Both the position numbers and the translations under genes were made by a program. The notes beneath the pieces are model-generated. The model searched no databases. It was given only the letters and a program-made list of their open reading frames with translations, and was not told the origin of the DNA. A stretch of DNA of 64,000 nucleotides, taken from contig NZ_CADIKH010000020.1 of NCBI RefSeq assembly GCF_902859855.1, positions 1 to 64,000 on the forward strand, given 5' to 3'. Of the stretch, positions 1-9,878 are shown in pieces. Each line of letters starts with the position of its first letter. The stretch's first letter is position 1. The stretch is from Paraburkholderia humisilvae. Its GTDB lineage: Bacteria > Pseudomonadota > Gammaproteobacteria > Burkholderiales > Burkholderiaceae.

Positions 1-905
1 ACAGGCACCCGCATAGCGCGTTGAAATACCGCTCGCCGCGCGAGTTCCGACGTAGGACCGATTCATCAACCTTAGTGTGAGATGGTGTCCGGAAGTACGG
101 GGGCAAATCCAGTCGGTGCTGCGTGGGTGTACCTGCTGATGGTCGTATCGTTTTGATTGTTGCATTGCGTTGCTAGTCCCAAACACGGACACCTATCCCA
201 ATTCGGGACTAGTCGGAATGGCCGCTTACCGTCACTCCACCGTTACCGAAACGTTCCTTAACCGTTATCGCAGTAATATCAGCGTGACAGCCCCAACCCT
301 TCACCGATGCCTACACTCGCCCACGCCCAACGCATAAACAGACGAACATCGATGAAGCTGTGGCCTAAGGCGGCCAATTCGCGAAATTAATTGCAAATAC
401 GCAACTGGCTCACATCGGCAACGCCGCTCAATTTGACAAGACCAACGGAACTGGACGGGTAGACAAGATAAATTCAGGCCAGTACGCACAAGACGAGCGC
501 GTCATGCATGCTTCGTTCGCGATCATAGTTGCTGCCACTCTCACCGCACTATCGAGCACAAGGGCACTCGGACTTCTGTCAGCCCGATCGTATGCAAGGA
601 ACCAAGACCCATACCGCGTGCCTCGCCGTTACACATGTACCGAAAGAGGCACATCTTGCTCCGCGCTAGTAATCTGCGATTAGAGACTGTCGCCGGGCAA
701 GCCTAGCTTCGTCGACTATGCGAGCTTCACCTGACTTGCCCTCGGAAGAACGCCGCGCTCTCACCCGCCGCACGTCCCAGCCACGCAACGCGTGGCACTC
801 CACCTGAACTTTCGCGTGCCACCGCACCCGATCCCAATCGGCAGCACCACGCTACCCCCCATTGTTCATCGATCACGATAAACCCACACAAACAATTTGA
901 TTCTC
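1..905. other. Gene-free leading stretch
   Basis: No convincing coding region is visible on either strand. The short open frames lack a ribosome binding site and recognisable protein character. An inverted repeat with 8-bp arms (CTAGTCCC at 173-180, GGGACTAG at 205-212) is the only structure seen, and its loop is long, so it may be chance. The 3' part presumably holds the promoter of the CoA-ligase operon. Confidence 0.5.
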
Positions 906-927
906 GTTATATACGGCCGGATATAAC
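906..927. promoter_or_regulatory. 22-bp palindrome upstream of acyl-CoA ligase operon
   Basis: GTTATATAC-GGCC-GGATATAAC pairs in 10 of 11 positions and lies 46 bp before the ligase ATG. It overlaps plausible promoter elements (TTGATT at 897-902, TATAAC at 922-927, with a long 19-bp spacing). The size and symmetry fit an operator for a dimeric repressor of the TetR or GntR type. No such regulator gene lies next to it, so the binding protein is unknown. Confidence 0.6.
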
Positions 928-973
928 ATAAAGCTCTTCATGATCAGCAGAGACACAATGAGGAGATAGACTC

Positions 974-2536
974 ATGACGCAACTGCGAGTGGGCGATCTG
1001 GTCATTCGGAATGCAGAATTAATTCCGGAATCAGTCGCGCTCATCGAGGACGAACGCAGCATCAACTGGCGGCAACTGAACACCGACACGAACCGCCTCG
1101 CCAATGCATTAACGAGGCTTGCGCCAGGCAAAGGCACGCGAGTCGCCACGATCATCCGTAACGGCGGCGCCGCGATCGAAACGATCTTCGCGCTATCGAA
1201 AGCGGGATGTGTGTCGATTCCAGTCAACTACGGCCTCACCCCCGCCGAGATCGGCGTGCTGCTCGACGATTCGCAACCCGCGCTGCTCATCGTGGACGCG
1301 GAGTTCGTCGAGCGCTTGCACGACGTGATCGCGCGTCCTGGCGTGCGAATCATCGTGCGTAACGACTACCCGCTATTACCCGGCTGGCTCGCGTACTACG
1401 ACCTGATCGAAAACGGCGCACCGCATAAACCCGACGTAGTGATCTCTCCCGACGACATCCGGATGATCCGCTACACGAGCGGCACCACGGCAGCGCCCAA
1501 GGGCTGCCTTGGCACCCATCGTCAGATTCTTTCCAGCATCGACAATTTTCTGACACAGATTTCGGTACCGGCAAACGGCCCGTTCCTGCAGATGCTGCCG
1601 CTTTTTTCCGGCGCCGGTATCTGGATGTCGCTCGCGGCCGCACGCCACGGCGTAGGCAACGTGATGCTGCCCGAGTTCAATCCGCAAGCGGCGCTGCGCA
1701 AGATCGCACAGCACAACGTCGCCCACGCGTGCGGCGTGCCGACCATGCTGAGCCGCCTCGCCGACGAGCTTGGCCAGAACCGCTATCGGATCGATTCGCT
1801 GCAACTGATCGGCTACACCGGCTCGAAAATGCCGCCCCGCATCATCCGGCGCGTGCTCGAACGGTTCTCCTGCGACTTTTACCAGGGCTTCGGCGGCGGC
1901 GAAATGGGCGGTCTCGTCTCCTACCTGATGCCCGAAGATCACCGTGCGGCGCGCTCCAACGCAGGCGCCGAACCCCGACTCGCGTCGGTTGGCCGCCCCG
2001 CGCGTTACGCGGAAATCCGCATCCGCAGTCTGCAGGACGGCACACCGCTGCCGGTCAACGAGCCCGGCGAGATCACCGTGCGTTCGCCGAGCAATTTCTC
2101 CGGCTATCTGAATCGCCCCGAAGACACCGCGAAAACACTGCGCGGCGAATGGGTCCATACCGGCGATGTCGGCTACCTCGACGAACACGGCTATCTGTTT
2201 GCCGTCGACCGCGCGAAAGACATGGTCGTCACAGGCGGCATGAACGTGTCATCGGCCGAAGTCGAAGCCGTGCTCGTCGAGCATCCCGCAGTCAAATCGG
2301 CCGCCGTGATCGGCCTGCCCAGCGACGAGTGGGGCGAACAGGTGACCGCGGTCGTCGTGCTGCGCGAAGGACAGCAAGTCACCGAAGCCGAACTGATCCG
2401 CTTTTCGCGCCAGCAACTGGCCGGCTACAAGGCACCCAAGGCGGTCCATTTCGTCACGTCGTTCCCGATGAACAGCGTCGGCAAGATCCTCAAGCGCGAA
2501 CTGCGCGACACACTTGCTGCGCGCAAGCCGGCCTGA
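974..2536 (+). CDS. AMP-dependent acyl-CoA synthetase (ligase)
   Basis: A 520-residue class I adenylate-forming enzyme expected to activate a carboxylic acid to its CoA thioester using ATP. The P-loop-like motif YTSGTTAAPKG starts at residue 167, and the hinge block GEWVHTGDVGYLDEHGYLF and the K-D-M-V-x-x-G-G-M-N motif follow in order. The C-terminal catalytic lysine region (VGKILKREL) is near residues 503-509. The start at ATG 974 has a GGAGATAG ribosome binding site. It is the first gene of a co-directional set with an enoyl-CoA hydratase and a class III CoA-transferase, which implies catabolism of an imported acid. The substrate cannot be read from the sequence. Confidence 0.9.
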   Translation: MTQLRVGDLVIRNAELIPESVALIEDERSINWRQLNTDTNRLANALTRLAPGKGTRVATIIRNGGAAIETIFALSKAGCVSIPVNYGLTPAEIGVLLDDSQPALLIVDAEFVERLHDVIARPGVRIIVRNDYPLLPGWLAYYDLIENGAPHKPDVVISPDDIRMIRYTSGTTAAPKGCLGTHRQILSSIDNFLTQISVPANGPFLQMLPLFSGAGIWMSLAAARHGVGNVMLPEFNPQAALRKIAQHNVAHACGVPTMLSRLADELGQNRYRIDSLQLIGYTGSKMPPRIIRRVLERFSCDFYQGFGGGEMGGLVSYLMPEDHRAARSNAGAEPRLASVGRPARYAEIRIRSLQDGTPLPVNEPGEITVRSPSNFSGYLNRPEDTAKTLRGEWVHTGDVGYLDEHGYLFAVDRAKDMVVTGGMNVSSAEVEAVLVEHPAVKSAAVIGLPSDEWGEQVTAVVVLREGQQVTEAELIRFSRQQLAGYKAPKAVHFVTSFPMNSVGKILKRELRDTLAARKPA

Positions 2537-2578
2537 CGCCGCTTGCACCCCGCTTCCCCATTTCTCACAGGAGACAAC

Positions 2579-3424
2579 ATGCAGTGGCAACTGAACCGCG
2601 CCGCCGGTCCGCGCGGCTACCTGATTGAAACAGACGCCTTCGAAACGATCGAGATCACCATGCCCGAGGAAGGCGTCGCGAAGTTGACCCTCAATCGCCC
2701 CGACAAGCTGAACGCATTCAACTCGGCGATGATCGGCGAGATCCGCGCGGCGATGTGGCGGCTCAACTACGACGACAGCGTTCGCGTGATCGTGATCACC
2801 GGCGCGGGCCGCGGCTTTAGCGCCGGGCGCGACGTGAAGGAACTGCAGGGCGAGCGCGGCATGCCGCTGCCGCAATACCGCGCGTATGTGCGCGCCAACC
2901 ACGACATGCTCAACGATCTCGAGGCGATCGAGAAACCGGTCATCGCGGCCATCAACGGTGTCTGCGCGGGCGGCGGTGTCGAACTGGCTGCGTCGTGCGA
3001 CTTCCGTTTTGCGTCGACGCAAGCGACCTTCCTGCTGCCGGAGATTTTCATCGGCGTGATTCCGGCGTCGGGCGCCTGCTCGCGCATGATCCAGATGATC
3101 GGCATCGAGAACGTCAAGGATCTGGTGATGACCGGCCGCACCGTCGACGCCGCCGAAATCCGCGAGATGGGTTTCGTACGTCGCGTGGTCGAACATGACG
3201 AACTCGAAGCAAAGGTGGTTGAGTTCGCCCGGATGCTGATGCGCGGCGCGCCACAGGCGATCGGGATCGGCAAGCACGTCACCAACACCTGCCAGAACGT
3301 CGATACGGAAACCGGCCGCATGATCGAACGACTCGCCCAATCGTCGCTTGTCGGCACCGCCGATTCGACCGAAGGCGTGCGCTCGTTCCTCGAAAAACGC
3401 CCACCCAGCTTCACGGGTCGGTGA
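2579..3424 (+). CDS. Enoyl-CoA hydratase/isomerase family protein
   Basis: A 281-residue crotonase-fold protein. The two oxyanion-hole segments are visible: GAGRGFSAGRDVKEL and the CAGGGVELAASCDFRF block. The ATG at 2579 is chosen over an in-frame TTG at 2543 because CACAGGAGACAAC directly precedes it. It lies 42 bp after the ligase stop, so the two are probably co-transcribed. By family it hydrates or isomerises the CoA thioester made by the ligase. The crotonase fold also includes hydrolases and dehalogenases, so the exact reaction is open. Confidence 0.9.
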   Translation: MQWQLNRAAGPRGYLIETDAFETIEITMPEEGVAKLTLNRPDKLNAFNSAMIGEIRAAMWRLNYDDSVRVIVITGAGRGFSAGRDVKELQGERGMPLPQYRAYVRANHDMLNDLEAIEKPVIAAINGVCAGGGVELAASCDFRFASTQATFLLPEIFIGVIPASGACSRMIQMIGIENVKDLVMTGRTVDAAEIREMGFVRRVVEHDELEAKVVEFARMLMRGAPQAIGIGKHVTNTCQNVDTETGRMIERLAQSSLVGTADSTEGVRSFLEKRPPSFTGR

Positions 3425-3491
3425 ACCCCTGTCGCGTCGGCCGTCAGCACAAGCGGCCGGCCCCTCTTCTTTTCGCTACAAGGTCGCTTCG

Positions 3492-4598
3492 TTGAAACTT
3501 TCCGGCATCCGCGTTCTGGACTTCTCCCGCTTCATGGCCGGCCCGCTGGTCTCGTCGATCATGGCGGACCATGGGGCCGAGGTCATCAAGATCGAAGCCC
3601 CCGAGGGCGACCCCGTACGCGCCGGGCGGCGCAGCCGTGACGGACAGATCGCGGGCGACTCGTTCGCGGTGCTCAATCGCGGCAAGCAGAGCGTCGTGCT
3701 GGATCTGAAGCAGGCATGCGACCGCGATGCCGCACGCCGGCTGATCGCCACGGCGGATGTGCTGGTCGAATCGTTCAGCCCCGGCGTAACCGCGCGTCTT
3801 GGCATCGACGCGCCGAGCGCACAGCGTCTGAACCCACGCCTCGTCTACTGCTCGATCAGCGCTTTCGGCCAGCATGGGCCGTTACGCGACACCGCGGCGC
3901 ACGACCCCGCCGTCCAGGCGTTGACCGGCATCCTGCCGCGCGACCGCGACGGCCGGCCGGTCATTCCGACCGTATCCGTCGCGTCATGGTGCACCGCGCA
4001 CAGCGCGCTCGCCGGCATCCTGATGGCGCTGATGACCGCGCGTGCGACTGGGCTTGGCGATCATCTCGACATATCAATGCACGATGTCGCATTAAGCGCA
4101 CGGCCGAATGCGGCATTCGCCGCGCTATCCGGCAATGCGCAGACCGGCGAAATGACGCTCGGCTACGCGATGCTCGAACCGTACGAAACAGCCGACCGCG
4201 CGTGGCTCTGTCTCGGCGCAGGCGAAGCGCGCTTCGCTCGCCCGTTGCTCGACGCGTTGCAGCGGCCGGATCTGATCGATATCGCACTCGGCAAACCGGG
4301 CGGTGCGCAAAATCCGCTGCGCGAATTTCTGACGCAGCGCTTTCGCGAACGCGCGCGGGTCGACTGGCTGGGCTGGCTCGACGCGCACGGCATTCCCGCG
4401 ATGCCGGTGCTCGACTATCGGGAAGCGCTCCAGCACCCGCACGCCGAAGCACGCGGCATGCTGCTGACCGACGCCGACGGGCACCGTCATCTGAACACGC
4501 CGATCCGCTTCTCTCGCGAACCGGGCACACCGGCACTGCAGGCGCCGATGCTCGGCGAGCACACGCAGTCGGTGCTGAACGCGCTCAACGACACCTGA
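3492..4598 (+). CDS. Class III CoA-transferase (CaiB/BaiF family)
   Basis: A 368-residue protein beginning LKLSGIRVLDFSRFMAGP, the usual N-terminus of family III CoA-transferases (formyl-CoA transferase, CaiB). The conserved aspartate that carries the acyl anhydride fits the AAHDPAVQALTG segment. The frame is open back to 3348, inside the hydratase gene, but homology only starts at the TTG at 3492, preceded by AAGGTCG. It probably moves CoA between the pathway acid and a donor acyl-CoA. It closes the three-gene operon. Confidence 0.87.
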   Translation: MKLSGIRVLDFSRFMAGPLVSSIMADHGAEVIKIEAPEGDPVRAGRRSRDGQIAGDSFAVLNRGKQSVVLDLKQACDRDAARRLIATADVLVESFSPGVTARLGIDAPSAQRLNPRLVYCSISAFGQHGPLRDTAAHDPAVQALTGILPRDRDGRPVIPTVSVASWCTAHSALAGILMALMTARATGLGDHLDISMHDVALSARPNAAFAALSGNAQTGEMTLGYAMLEPYETADRAWLCLGAGEARFARPLLDALQRPDLIDIALGKPGGAQNPLREFLTQRFRERARVDWLGWLDAHGIPAMPVLDYREALQHPHAEARGMLLTDADGHRHLNTPIRFSREPGTPALQAPMLGEHTQSVLNALNDT

Positions 4599-4746
4599 GC
4601 CGATCGGGCGGACGACGCCCACACGTTGCCAAATCACGCCAGCCAGCCGTTTGCAGCCGCCCCGGCAACGTCAGCCAACCCCCTATACAATTGAAGCAGA
4701 ACCCTTCCTTGCATCGCCTTTCCCAGTCAAAAGGAAGGAGGCTGCA

Positions 4747-5061
4747 ATGCTCAAACTTCTTCTCATTGCCGGCGCTGCCGCGCTTCTGACGGGCTGCGTC
4801 GCCGCCCCTCCGTACTATGGCTATCCGTATGGTCCATACGGCGCGTACGATCCCTACTATGGCTACGCGTATGGCCCGTATCCGTATTACTACCCTTACT
4901 ATCCGTACCCCGGATACGGCGCCGTCAGCATCGGATTCTGGGGCGGCGGACATTGCTGCTACTACGGACACGGCGGTTACTACCATCATGGCGGCTATTG
5001 GCATGGTGGCGGCGGGGGCACCGGCTGGCACGGCGGAGGCGGGGGCGGCAGTCGTCACTAG
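4747..5061 (+). CDS. Small Tyr/Gly/His-rich lipoprotein
   Basis: A 104-residue protein with a lipobox signal (MLKLLLIAGAAALLTGC, cysteine at 17) after a strong ribosome binding site (AAAAGGAAGGAGG). The mature part is almost entirely Tyr-Pro-Gly repeats, turning into a Gly/His tail (HGGYYHHGGYWHGGGGG). No catalytic domain is visible. It is likely outer-membrane anchored. The histidine clusters could bind metal, but that is speculation. Confidence 0.8.
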   Translation: MLKLLLIAGAAALLTGCVAAPPYYGYPYGPYGAYDPYYGYAYGPYPYYYPYYPYPGYGAVSIGFWGGGHCCYYGHGGYYHHGGYWHGGGGGTGWHGGGGGGSRH

Positions 5062-5186
5062 CGCGATCCGGCGCGACGCGGACCATCGTTCGCTGCCCCT
5101 CATATCCGTATGAACATCAATTGAATCGCCGTGCGTGTCGACTACGATCCTGATACCGGCTGTCCGCCGCCCGTCAGGTGCCGAAG

Positions 5187-5717
5187 ATGTCCGATCGCAT
5201 CCATCACCGCCGCGCAACCCTGCCCGGCACCCGCTTCGTCACCGCATGCGCGCTGCCCGTCGCGCGGGGCGCGGCGTTGCTGCTAGGGCTCGCAATCTGC
5301 GCCTGCACCATTACGCCGCCGCAAAGACCCACTGCGAGCGTGCCGCTCGAAGCGATCAACAGCGGCACCCTCGACCAATACCGCGTCGCCGTTGCACGAC
5401 GCATTCTCGAACGCAATCCGTCGTACGTGCTCCAGGGCCATCCTCAGGCGATGCTGCGCTCGCTGGTGGTGGTGTCGTTCGTCGTCGACAGTCGCGGGCA
5501 AATCGTTTCGTCGTCGGTCTATCGCACGAATGGCGACGACGAGGCGGAAAGCACCGCGCTCGCGACGCTGCGTCGCTCCGCACCACTGCCACTACCACCG
5601 GCAAAATTGCTTGACCGGGCAGGCCACCTCGAATTGTTCGAGGACTGGCTCTTCAACGACAACGGCAAATTCCAGTTGCGCACCTTCGCTGCCCCGCAAG
5701 CGCAAAACTTCGAGTGA
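5187..5717 (+). CDS. Putative lipoprotein with TonB C-terminal-like domain
   Basis: A 176-residue protein with an N-terminal hydrophobic segment ending LLLGLAICAC, a possible lipobox. The remainder resembles the TonB C-terminal fold: VVVSFVVDSRGQIVSSSVYRTNGDDEAESTALATLRRSAPLPLPP. ATG 5187 is preferred to the GTG at 5178. It has no ExbB/ExbD neighbours, so energy transduction is not supported by context. It may be a stand-alone periplasmic TonB-like protein. Confidence 0.65.
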   Translation: MSDRIHHRRATLPGTRFVTACALPVARGAALLLGLAICACTITPPQRPTASVPLEAINSGTLDQYRVAVARRILERNPSYVLQGHPQAMLRSLVVVSFVVDSRGQIVSSSVYRTNGDDEAESTALATLRRSAPLPLPPAKLLDRAGHLELFEDWLFNDNGKFQLRTFAAPQAQNFE

Positions 5718-6200
5718 CACGAGTAAAGCAAGCGAAGGAAAGCCAACCGAAACCCGGTGTTTAATGTGCCGACGCTTCGCTGTCGATATAATTTCGCCAC
5801 GCCCCGCCGGAGCTTTCCGGCACCGCTTTCGCCGCACGGTCATCCGCCCGCGCCGAACAGCCCGGTCGCCGCGTAGCGCGTTATCCGCGCGTTCGCCCGC
5901 CCGACTTGCATCGACTGGCATGCTGCCCGAACCGGCAGTAGTCCGACACGGTTGCCGTGCGGCAATGGCACCCGCGTTGCAAGCTGCGTGACTCACGCGT
6001 CGGCGTCGCACGAGCGCTGCCTGCGCACAACCTGTCGCCGTCCGGGTTGGAGGCTTCTTCGGCCACCTCATCAGCCCCATCCGGTATCGCCACACTAACA
6101 AAAGGTGCATCGAAGCCAAGGCCGGCACCGCGCGTATCGTGAACCGCAAACCGAGCGGGCGCGCACGCGGTCGCACCATCAATATTGGAGAGTGTTAAGC
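5718..6200. other. Intergenic region before MHS transporter
   Basis: About 480 bp with no supported gene. TCGATATAATTTCG near 5784 contains a good -10-like TATAAT, but no clear -35 partner is visible. The final bases carry the GGAGAG ribosome binding site of the transporter. Confidence 0.4.
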
Positions 6201-7508
6201 ATGTCCTCACCGCCGGTTTCAACCGCAGGCCCGCAACTCGGGCAACAGCAACGCACGGCGCGCATCATTTTCGCGAGCTTCATCGGCACGGCAATCGAGT
6301 TCTACGATTTCTACGTGTACGCAACCGCTGCGGCACTGGTGATCGGGCCAGTCTTTTTTCCGCACGGCTCGGCAACCGCGCAGGCACTATCGGCATTCGT
6401 CACTTTCGGCATCGCGTTCGTAGCGCGGCCAATCGGCTCGTTCCTGTTCGGCCACTTCGGCGACCGCATCGGCCGCAAGTCGACGCTCGTCGCGTCGCTG
6501 CTGGTGATGGGCGTGTCGACCACGCTGATCGGCTTCGTGCCCGGCTACGATTCGATCGGCAGCCTCGCACCGATCCTGCTGTGCGTGCTGCGCTTCGGGC
6601 AAGGTATCGGCCTCGGCGGTGAATGGGGCGGCGCCGCGTTGCTCGCCACCGAAAACGCGCCGGCCGGCAAACGCGGCTGGTTCGGCATGTTTCCGCAACT
6701 GGGGCCGTCGGTCGGCTTTCTCGCATCGAACGGCCTGTTCTTCGGGCTTGCGTTATCGCTTAGCGACGAACAGTTCCGTAGCTGGGGCTGGCGTGTGCCG
6801 TTCATCGTCAGCGCGGTGCTGGTCGCGCTCGGCCTCTACGTGCGGTTAAAGATCGCGGAGACGCCGGCCTTTCGCGCGGCGATCGAGCGGCGCGAACGGG
6901 TACGCGTGCCGGTTGCGACGTTGCTCGCGCGCTTCTGGTGGCCGACGCTGCTCGGCGCGCTCGCGATGGTCGTGTGCTACACGCTGTTCTATATCTCGAC
7001 TGTGTTCTCGCTGTCGTATGGCGTGTCCTCGTTGCATTTCACACGTCAGGGCTTCCTCGGCATGCTGTGCGTCGCCGTCGTCTTCATGGCGCTCGCGACG
7101 CCGTTGTCCGCATGGGCGAGCGACCGGTTCGGCCGCAAGCCGGTGTTGATCGTCGGCATTCTCGCCGCGTTCGCATCCGGCTTCGCGATGGAACCGCTGC
7201 TCGGCAGTGGTTCGATGCCGCTCGTGCAGCTGTTCCTGATCATCGAGCTGTTCCTGATGGGTGTCACGTTCGCGCCGATGGGCGCGTTGCTGCCGGAACT
7301 GTTCCCGACCAACGTCCGCTACACCGGCGCCGGTGTGTCGTACAACCTCGGCGGGATACTCGGAGCGTCGGTCGCGCCGTATATCGCACAGCTGCTTGCG
7401 GCGCACGGCGGTCTCGCATGGGTGGGCGGCTATGTATCGGTGGCCGCGCTCGTCAGCCTGTTTGGCGTACTCTGCATGCGCGAGACGCGCGATACGCGGC
7501 TCATGTAA
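6201..7508 (+). CDS. MFS transporter, metabolite:H+ symporter (MHS) family
   Basis: A 435-residue major facilitator with the MHS signature near its N-terminus (ASFIGTAIEFYDFYVYATAAAL). It also has the loop 2-3 motif GHFGDRIGRKSTL and repeats it as SDRFGRKPVL in the second half. About twelve hydrophobic segments are expected. Relatives (ProP, ShiA, KgtP, YhjE) import small acids or osmolytes with protons. ATG 6201 follows TTGGAGAGTGTTAAGC. Its position after the CoA-ligase genes makes it a possible uptake system for their substrate, but the long gap argues against one operon. Confidence 0.88.
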   Translation: MSSPPVSTAGPQLGQQQRTARIIFASFIGTAIEFYDFYVYATAAALVIGPVFFPHGSATAQALSAFVTFGIAFVARPIGSFLFGHFGDRIGRKSTLVASLLVMGVSTTLIGFVPGYDSIGSLAPILLCVLRFGQGIGLGGEWGGAALLATENAPAGKRGWFGMFPQLGPSVGFLASNGLFFGLALSLSDEQFRSWGWRVPFIVSAVLVALGLYVRLKIAETPAFRAAIERRERVRVPVATLLARFWWPTLLGALAMVVCYTLFYISTVFSLSYGVSSLHFTRQGFLGMLCVAVVFMALATPLSAWASDRFGRKPVLIVGILAAFASGFAMEPLLGSGSMPLVQLFLIIELFLMGVTFAPMGALLPELFPTNVRYTGAGVSYNLGGILGASVAPYIAQLLAAHGGLAWVGGYVSVAALVSLFGVLCMRETRDTRLM

Positions 7509-7576
7509 AACGCGGCTTTACAGAGGCTTCACCCGATGTTTTGCAAACGGCCTCGCAGGCTGATGCGAGCTTGAAG

Positions 7577-7604
7577 AAAAAACCGGGCGCGTCTTCGCGC
7601 CCGG
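7577..7604 (-). terminator. Rho-independent terminator
   Basis: An 8-bp perfect GC stem (CCGGGCGC at 7583-7590, GCGCCCGG at 7597-7604) with a 6-nt loop. Read on the minus strand it is followed by six T. It suits the small lipoprotein gene ending at 7683. Confidence 0.8.
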
Positions 7605-7682
7605 AACCACGCATCGCCGCCGCAGCCGGCATTACGCCGCCTCCCTGTCGGTCGTTACGCCAGCCGCGCGCGATGCACTGCA

Positions 7683-7814
7683 TCACCGGTAGTCGTAGTC
7701 GTGGTGATGATGGTATCCGTCGTCGTACGGCACGAAGATGCAACCTCCTAGTGCGGTAGCCAGCAGCGCACCAGCAATCAGCGTGGCAATCAAGCGCTTC
7801 ACTTCGCGTTTCAC
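7683..7814 (-). CDS. Small lipoprotein with His-rich tail
   Basis: A 43-residue protein starting at GTG 7814 behind CAGGAGAAAGAC: VKREVKRLIATLIAGALLAT, then a lipobox ending LGGC and a short tail GYHHHHDYDYR. The longer open frame upstream has no signal character. A terminator follows at 7577-7604. The function is unknown; it is one of several tiny envelope lipoproteins in this window. Confidence 0.7.
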   Translation of the reverse strand: MKREVKRLIATLIAGALLATALGGCIFVPYDDGYHHHHDYDYR

Positions 7815-8468
7815 GTCTTTCTCCTGTCGAGTCAGTATCGTTATTCGAGCGGACCTCGAATGCTTCCGATTGAACACGAACACCTGAAGCAGGACCGTTG
7901 CAATTTGTAAGCAGCTTGGGGGCATCTGTTACACGGCCGGCGCTCTTCAGGAACCTCATTGCGAAGCCCATGCAAAACGACGCTTGCAACTGACCCAGCA
8001 GCATGCCTCTGCCGCTATCGACTCGGATCGCAGCGCCGCGCGACCATGGTGTGCGCGTCAAACAAAAGCGACAGATTTAACAAGCCTGTAATGCGCATTG
8101 ACGCGTCTTGCGCGCGCCGCGAAGGATGCTCATGTCAGATTGAACTTGGTGCGCGCGGCGCAGTCTGTATCCATGCAGTGCCTGATTGTTTGTTCATTGC
8201 AGTGTTTCCTCTCCGCCCGCGTGACAACGCGAGCGTTCATGGGGCGTAGCGATTCAGTCGCGCGACGAATCAGGCGACTGCGCGTTACGCCTCTTTTTCT
8301 TGCCTCTTTTTATTTCTGGCGTGCGCGCGAAGCAACGTCGCGCGAAACGTATCACGTGCGATTGCCGGTTAGCGACTCGTGCTTAGCGATTCGTGTGATT
8401 GGCGTGCGCCAATCGGCACACAAGAGCTGACCTACTACGACGGCGGCTGATCGGCTGACGGCCGGAGC
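7815..8468. other. Intergenic region without supported gene
   Basis: About 650 bp between the small lipoprotein promoter side and the end of waaC. A 110-residue open frame on the plus strand (8098-8430) has no ribosome binding site, homology or sensible composition and is not called. I see no RNA gene. Confidence 0.4.
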
Positions 8469-9569
8469 TCAGGTGGCGGCAACCGGGCGCACCGGCCCGC
8501 CGCCCGGTTGGCCTGGTTCGCCCGGGTGGCCAGACGGTGAATCGCCTGGCTGCTTGCCAGACGCGTTGCCCTGGCCGCTTTGCTCACCCTCACCGCCCGC
8601 AGGCGGGCTGCTGTGCACGTAGTCGATCGCCTCGATCGCGCGCTCGACCGGTGGCACCGAGTGGCCATCTCCGATCGACGTGGAACGATAGGGCGCTTCA
8701 TTGCCGAAGTGCGTAGGCGACGTCGCGATAAAGATCATCACCGTGCGTTTGCCGAGCGCGTGCGCGAGATGCACGAAGCCGGTATCGACGCCGATCACGA
8801 ACGACGACGCATCGATCAGCTGCGCGACACCGGTTACGCTCAATGGCGGCAGCACCCGCGCCTGCGGCACCTGCTCGACGATCTGCTGTGCTTCGTTGCG
8901 CTCACTGTCCGACCCCCACGGCAGCACCACATCAAAGCCGCGCTGCACGAGTTCGGCGGCCACCGCGACCCAATGCGCGATCGGCCATTTCTTGTCATCC
9001 TTCGAGGTCGCGTGAAACAGCACCGCAATCGGCTTGCCGCCTGAATCGACGACAGGCTGCGCGGCAGGTGGAATACGCAGGTTATAGACCGCGGGGCCTT
9101 CGGCTTTATACCCGAGCGCATCGGCGACGGTATCGCGCATCCCCTGCCAGGCATTGACGTCGCGACGCGGCACGAAGCGGCCCGTGTACGCAAACGCCGC
9201 GCCCTGCTCACCGAGATTTTTCGAGTGATAGCCGAGGCGTGCTTTCGAGCGCGTGAGGAACGCGATGATCGCGCTCTTGTAGACGCCGTGAATGTCCAGG
9301 ACCACGTCGTAGCGGTACGCGCGCAATTCGGCGATCGATACCGCGATCGCCTTGAAGTCGGCCCAGCGCCGCGCCTTCTTGAAGCGTCGCAGCGGTGCGC
9401 ATAGCACGCGATCGACGCTCTGGTTCCAGCGCGCCACTTCCGCGTGCGCTTCGTCGCAAGCCCAGTCCACCGCCACGCCCGGAAACGCGCGCTTCAGATC
9501 GGCCACGACCGACTGCGCCTGAATGACGTCGCCCAGTGACGTGACCTTGACGACAAGAATTCGCTTCAT
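8469..9569 (-). CDS. waaC: Lipopolysaccharide heptosyltransferase I
   Basis: A 366-residue GT9-family glycosyltransferase that adds the first heptose to Kdo2-lipid A on the cytoplasmic face. The N-terminus MKRILVVKVTSLGDVIQAQ and the donor-binding block VIGVDTGFVHLAHALGKRTVMIF are typical. ATG 9569 is chosen because homology starts there. The last ~40 residues (from about PPAGGEGEQ) are a Gly/Pro/Ser-rich tail not usual in the family, probably disordered. Confidence 0.92.
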   Translation of the reverse strand: MKRILVVKVTSLGDVIQAQSVVADLKRAFPGVAVDWACDEAHAEVARWNQSVDRVLCAPLRRFKKARRWADFKAIAVSIAELRAYRYDVVLDIHGVYKSAIIAFLTRSKARLGYHSKNLGEQGAAFAYTGRFVPRRDVNAWQGMRDTVADALGYKAEGPAVYNLRIPPAAQPVVDSGGKPIAVLFHATSKDDKKWPIAHWVAVAAELVQRGFDVVLPWGSDSERNEAQQIVEQVPQARVLPPLSVTGVAQLIDASSFVIGVDTGFVHLAHALGKRTVMIFIATSPTHFGNEAPYRSTSIGDGHSVPPVERAIEAIDYVHSSPPAGGEGEQSGQGNASGKQPGDSPSGHPGEPGQPGGGPVRPVAAT

Positions 9570-9878
9570 TGATAAAAGACCCGCCCTGTTTCCTGCGGTG
9601 ATTGCGGCCATATTGAGCGCGAAATCGCTCGCTGTGTAAAGGTAACCTTGAATTCTAGCCGACCCGCGACGGCAGGTATCGGTAGCGCGGCACGCGCATG
9701 CGCGATCACGAGCAGCGCATGCGCAATGGGCAGGCAGCGGGCAGGCAGAGCCATTTGACGCGCCCTGTGCGCCAGTCCATTCTATTTCAACCAGCTTTCA
9801 CCCACGCGAAACAGATCGTGCGCCGCTATAATTCACGCTCCGCAACCGTACGCCTGCTCACGCATCCGCGTTTACGCC
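9570..9878. other. Divergent promoter region waaC/clcA
   Basis: About 310 bp separate the divergent starts of waaC and the chloride channel gene and must hold both promoters. No operator-like symmetry stands out. No coding sequence is supported. Confidence 0.45.

Noticed and set aside
8098..8430. 110-codon plus-strand open frame in a gene-free region
   Set aside because: No ribosome binding site, no recognisable domain, odd Arg/Ser composition.
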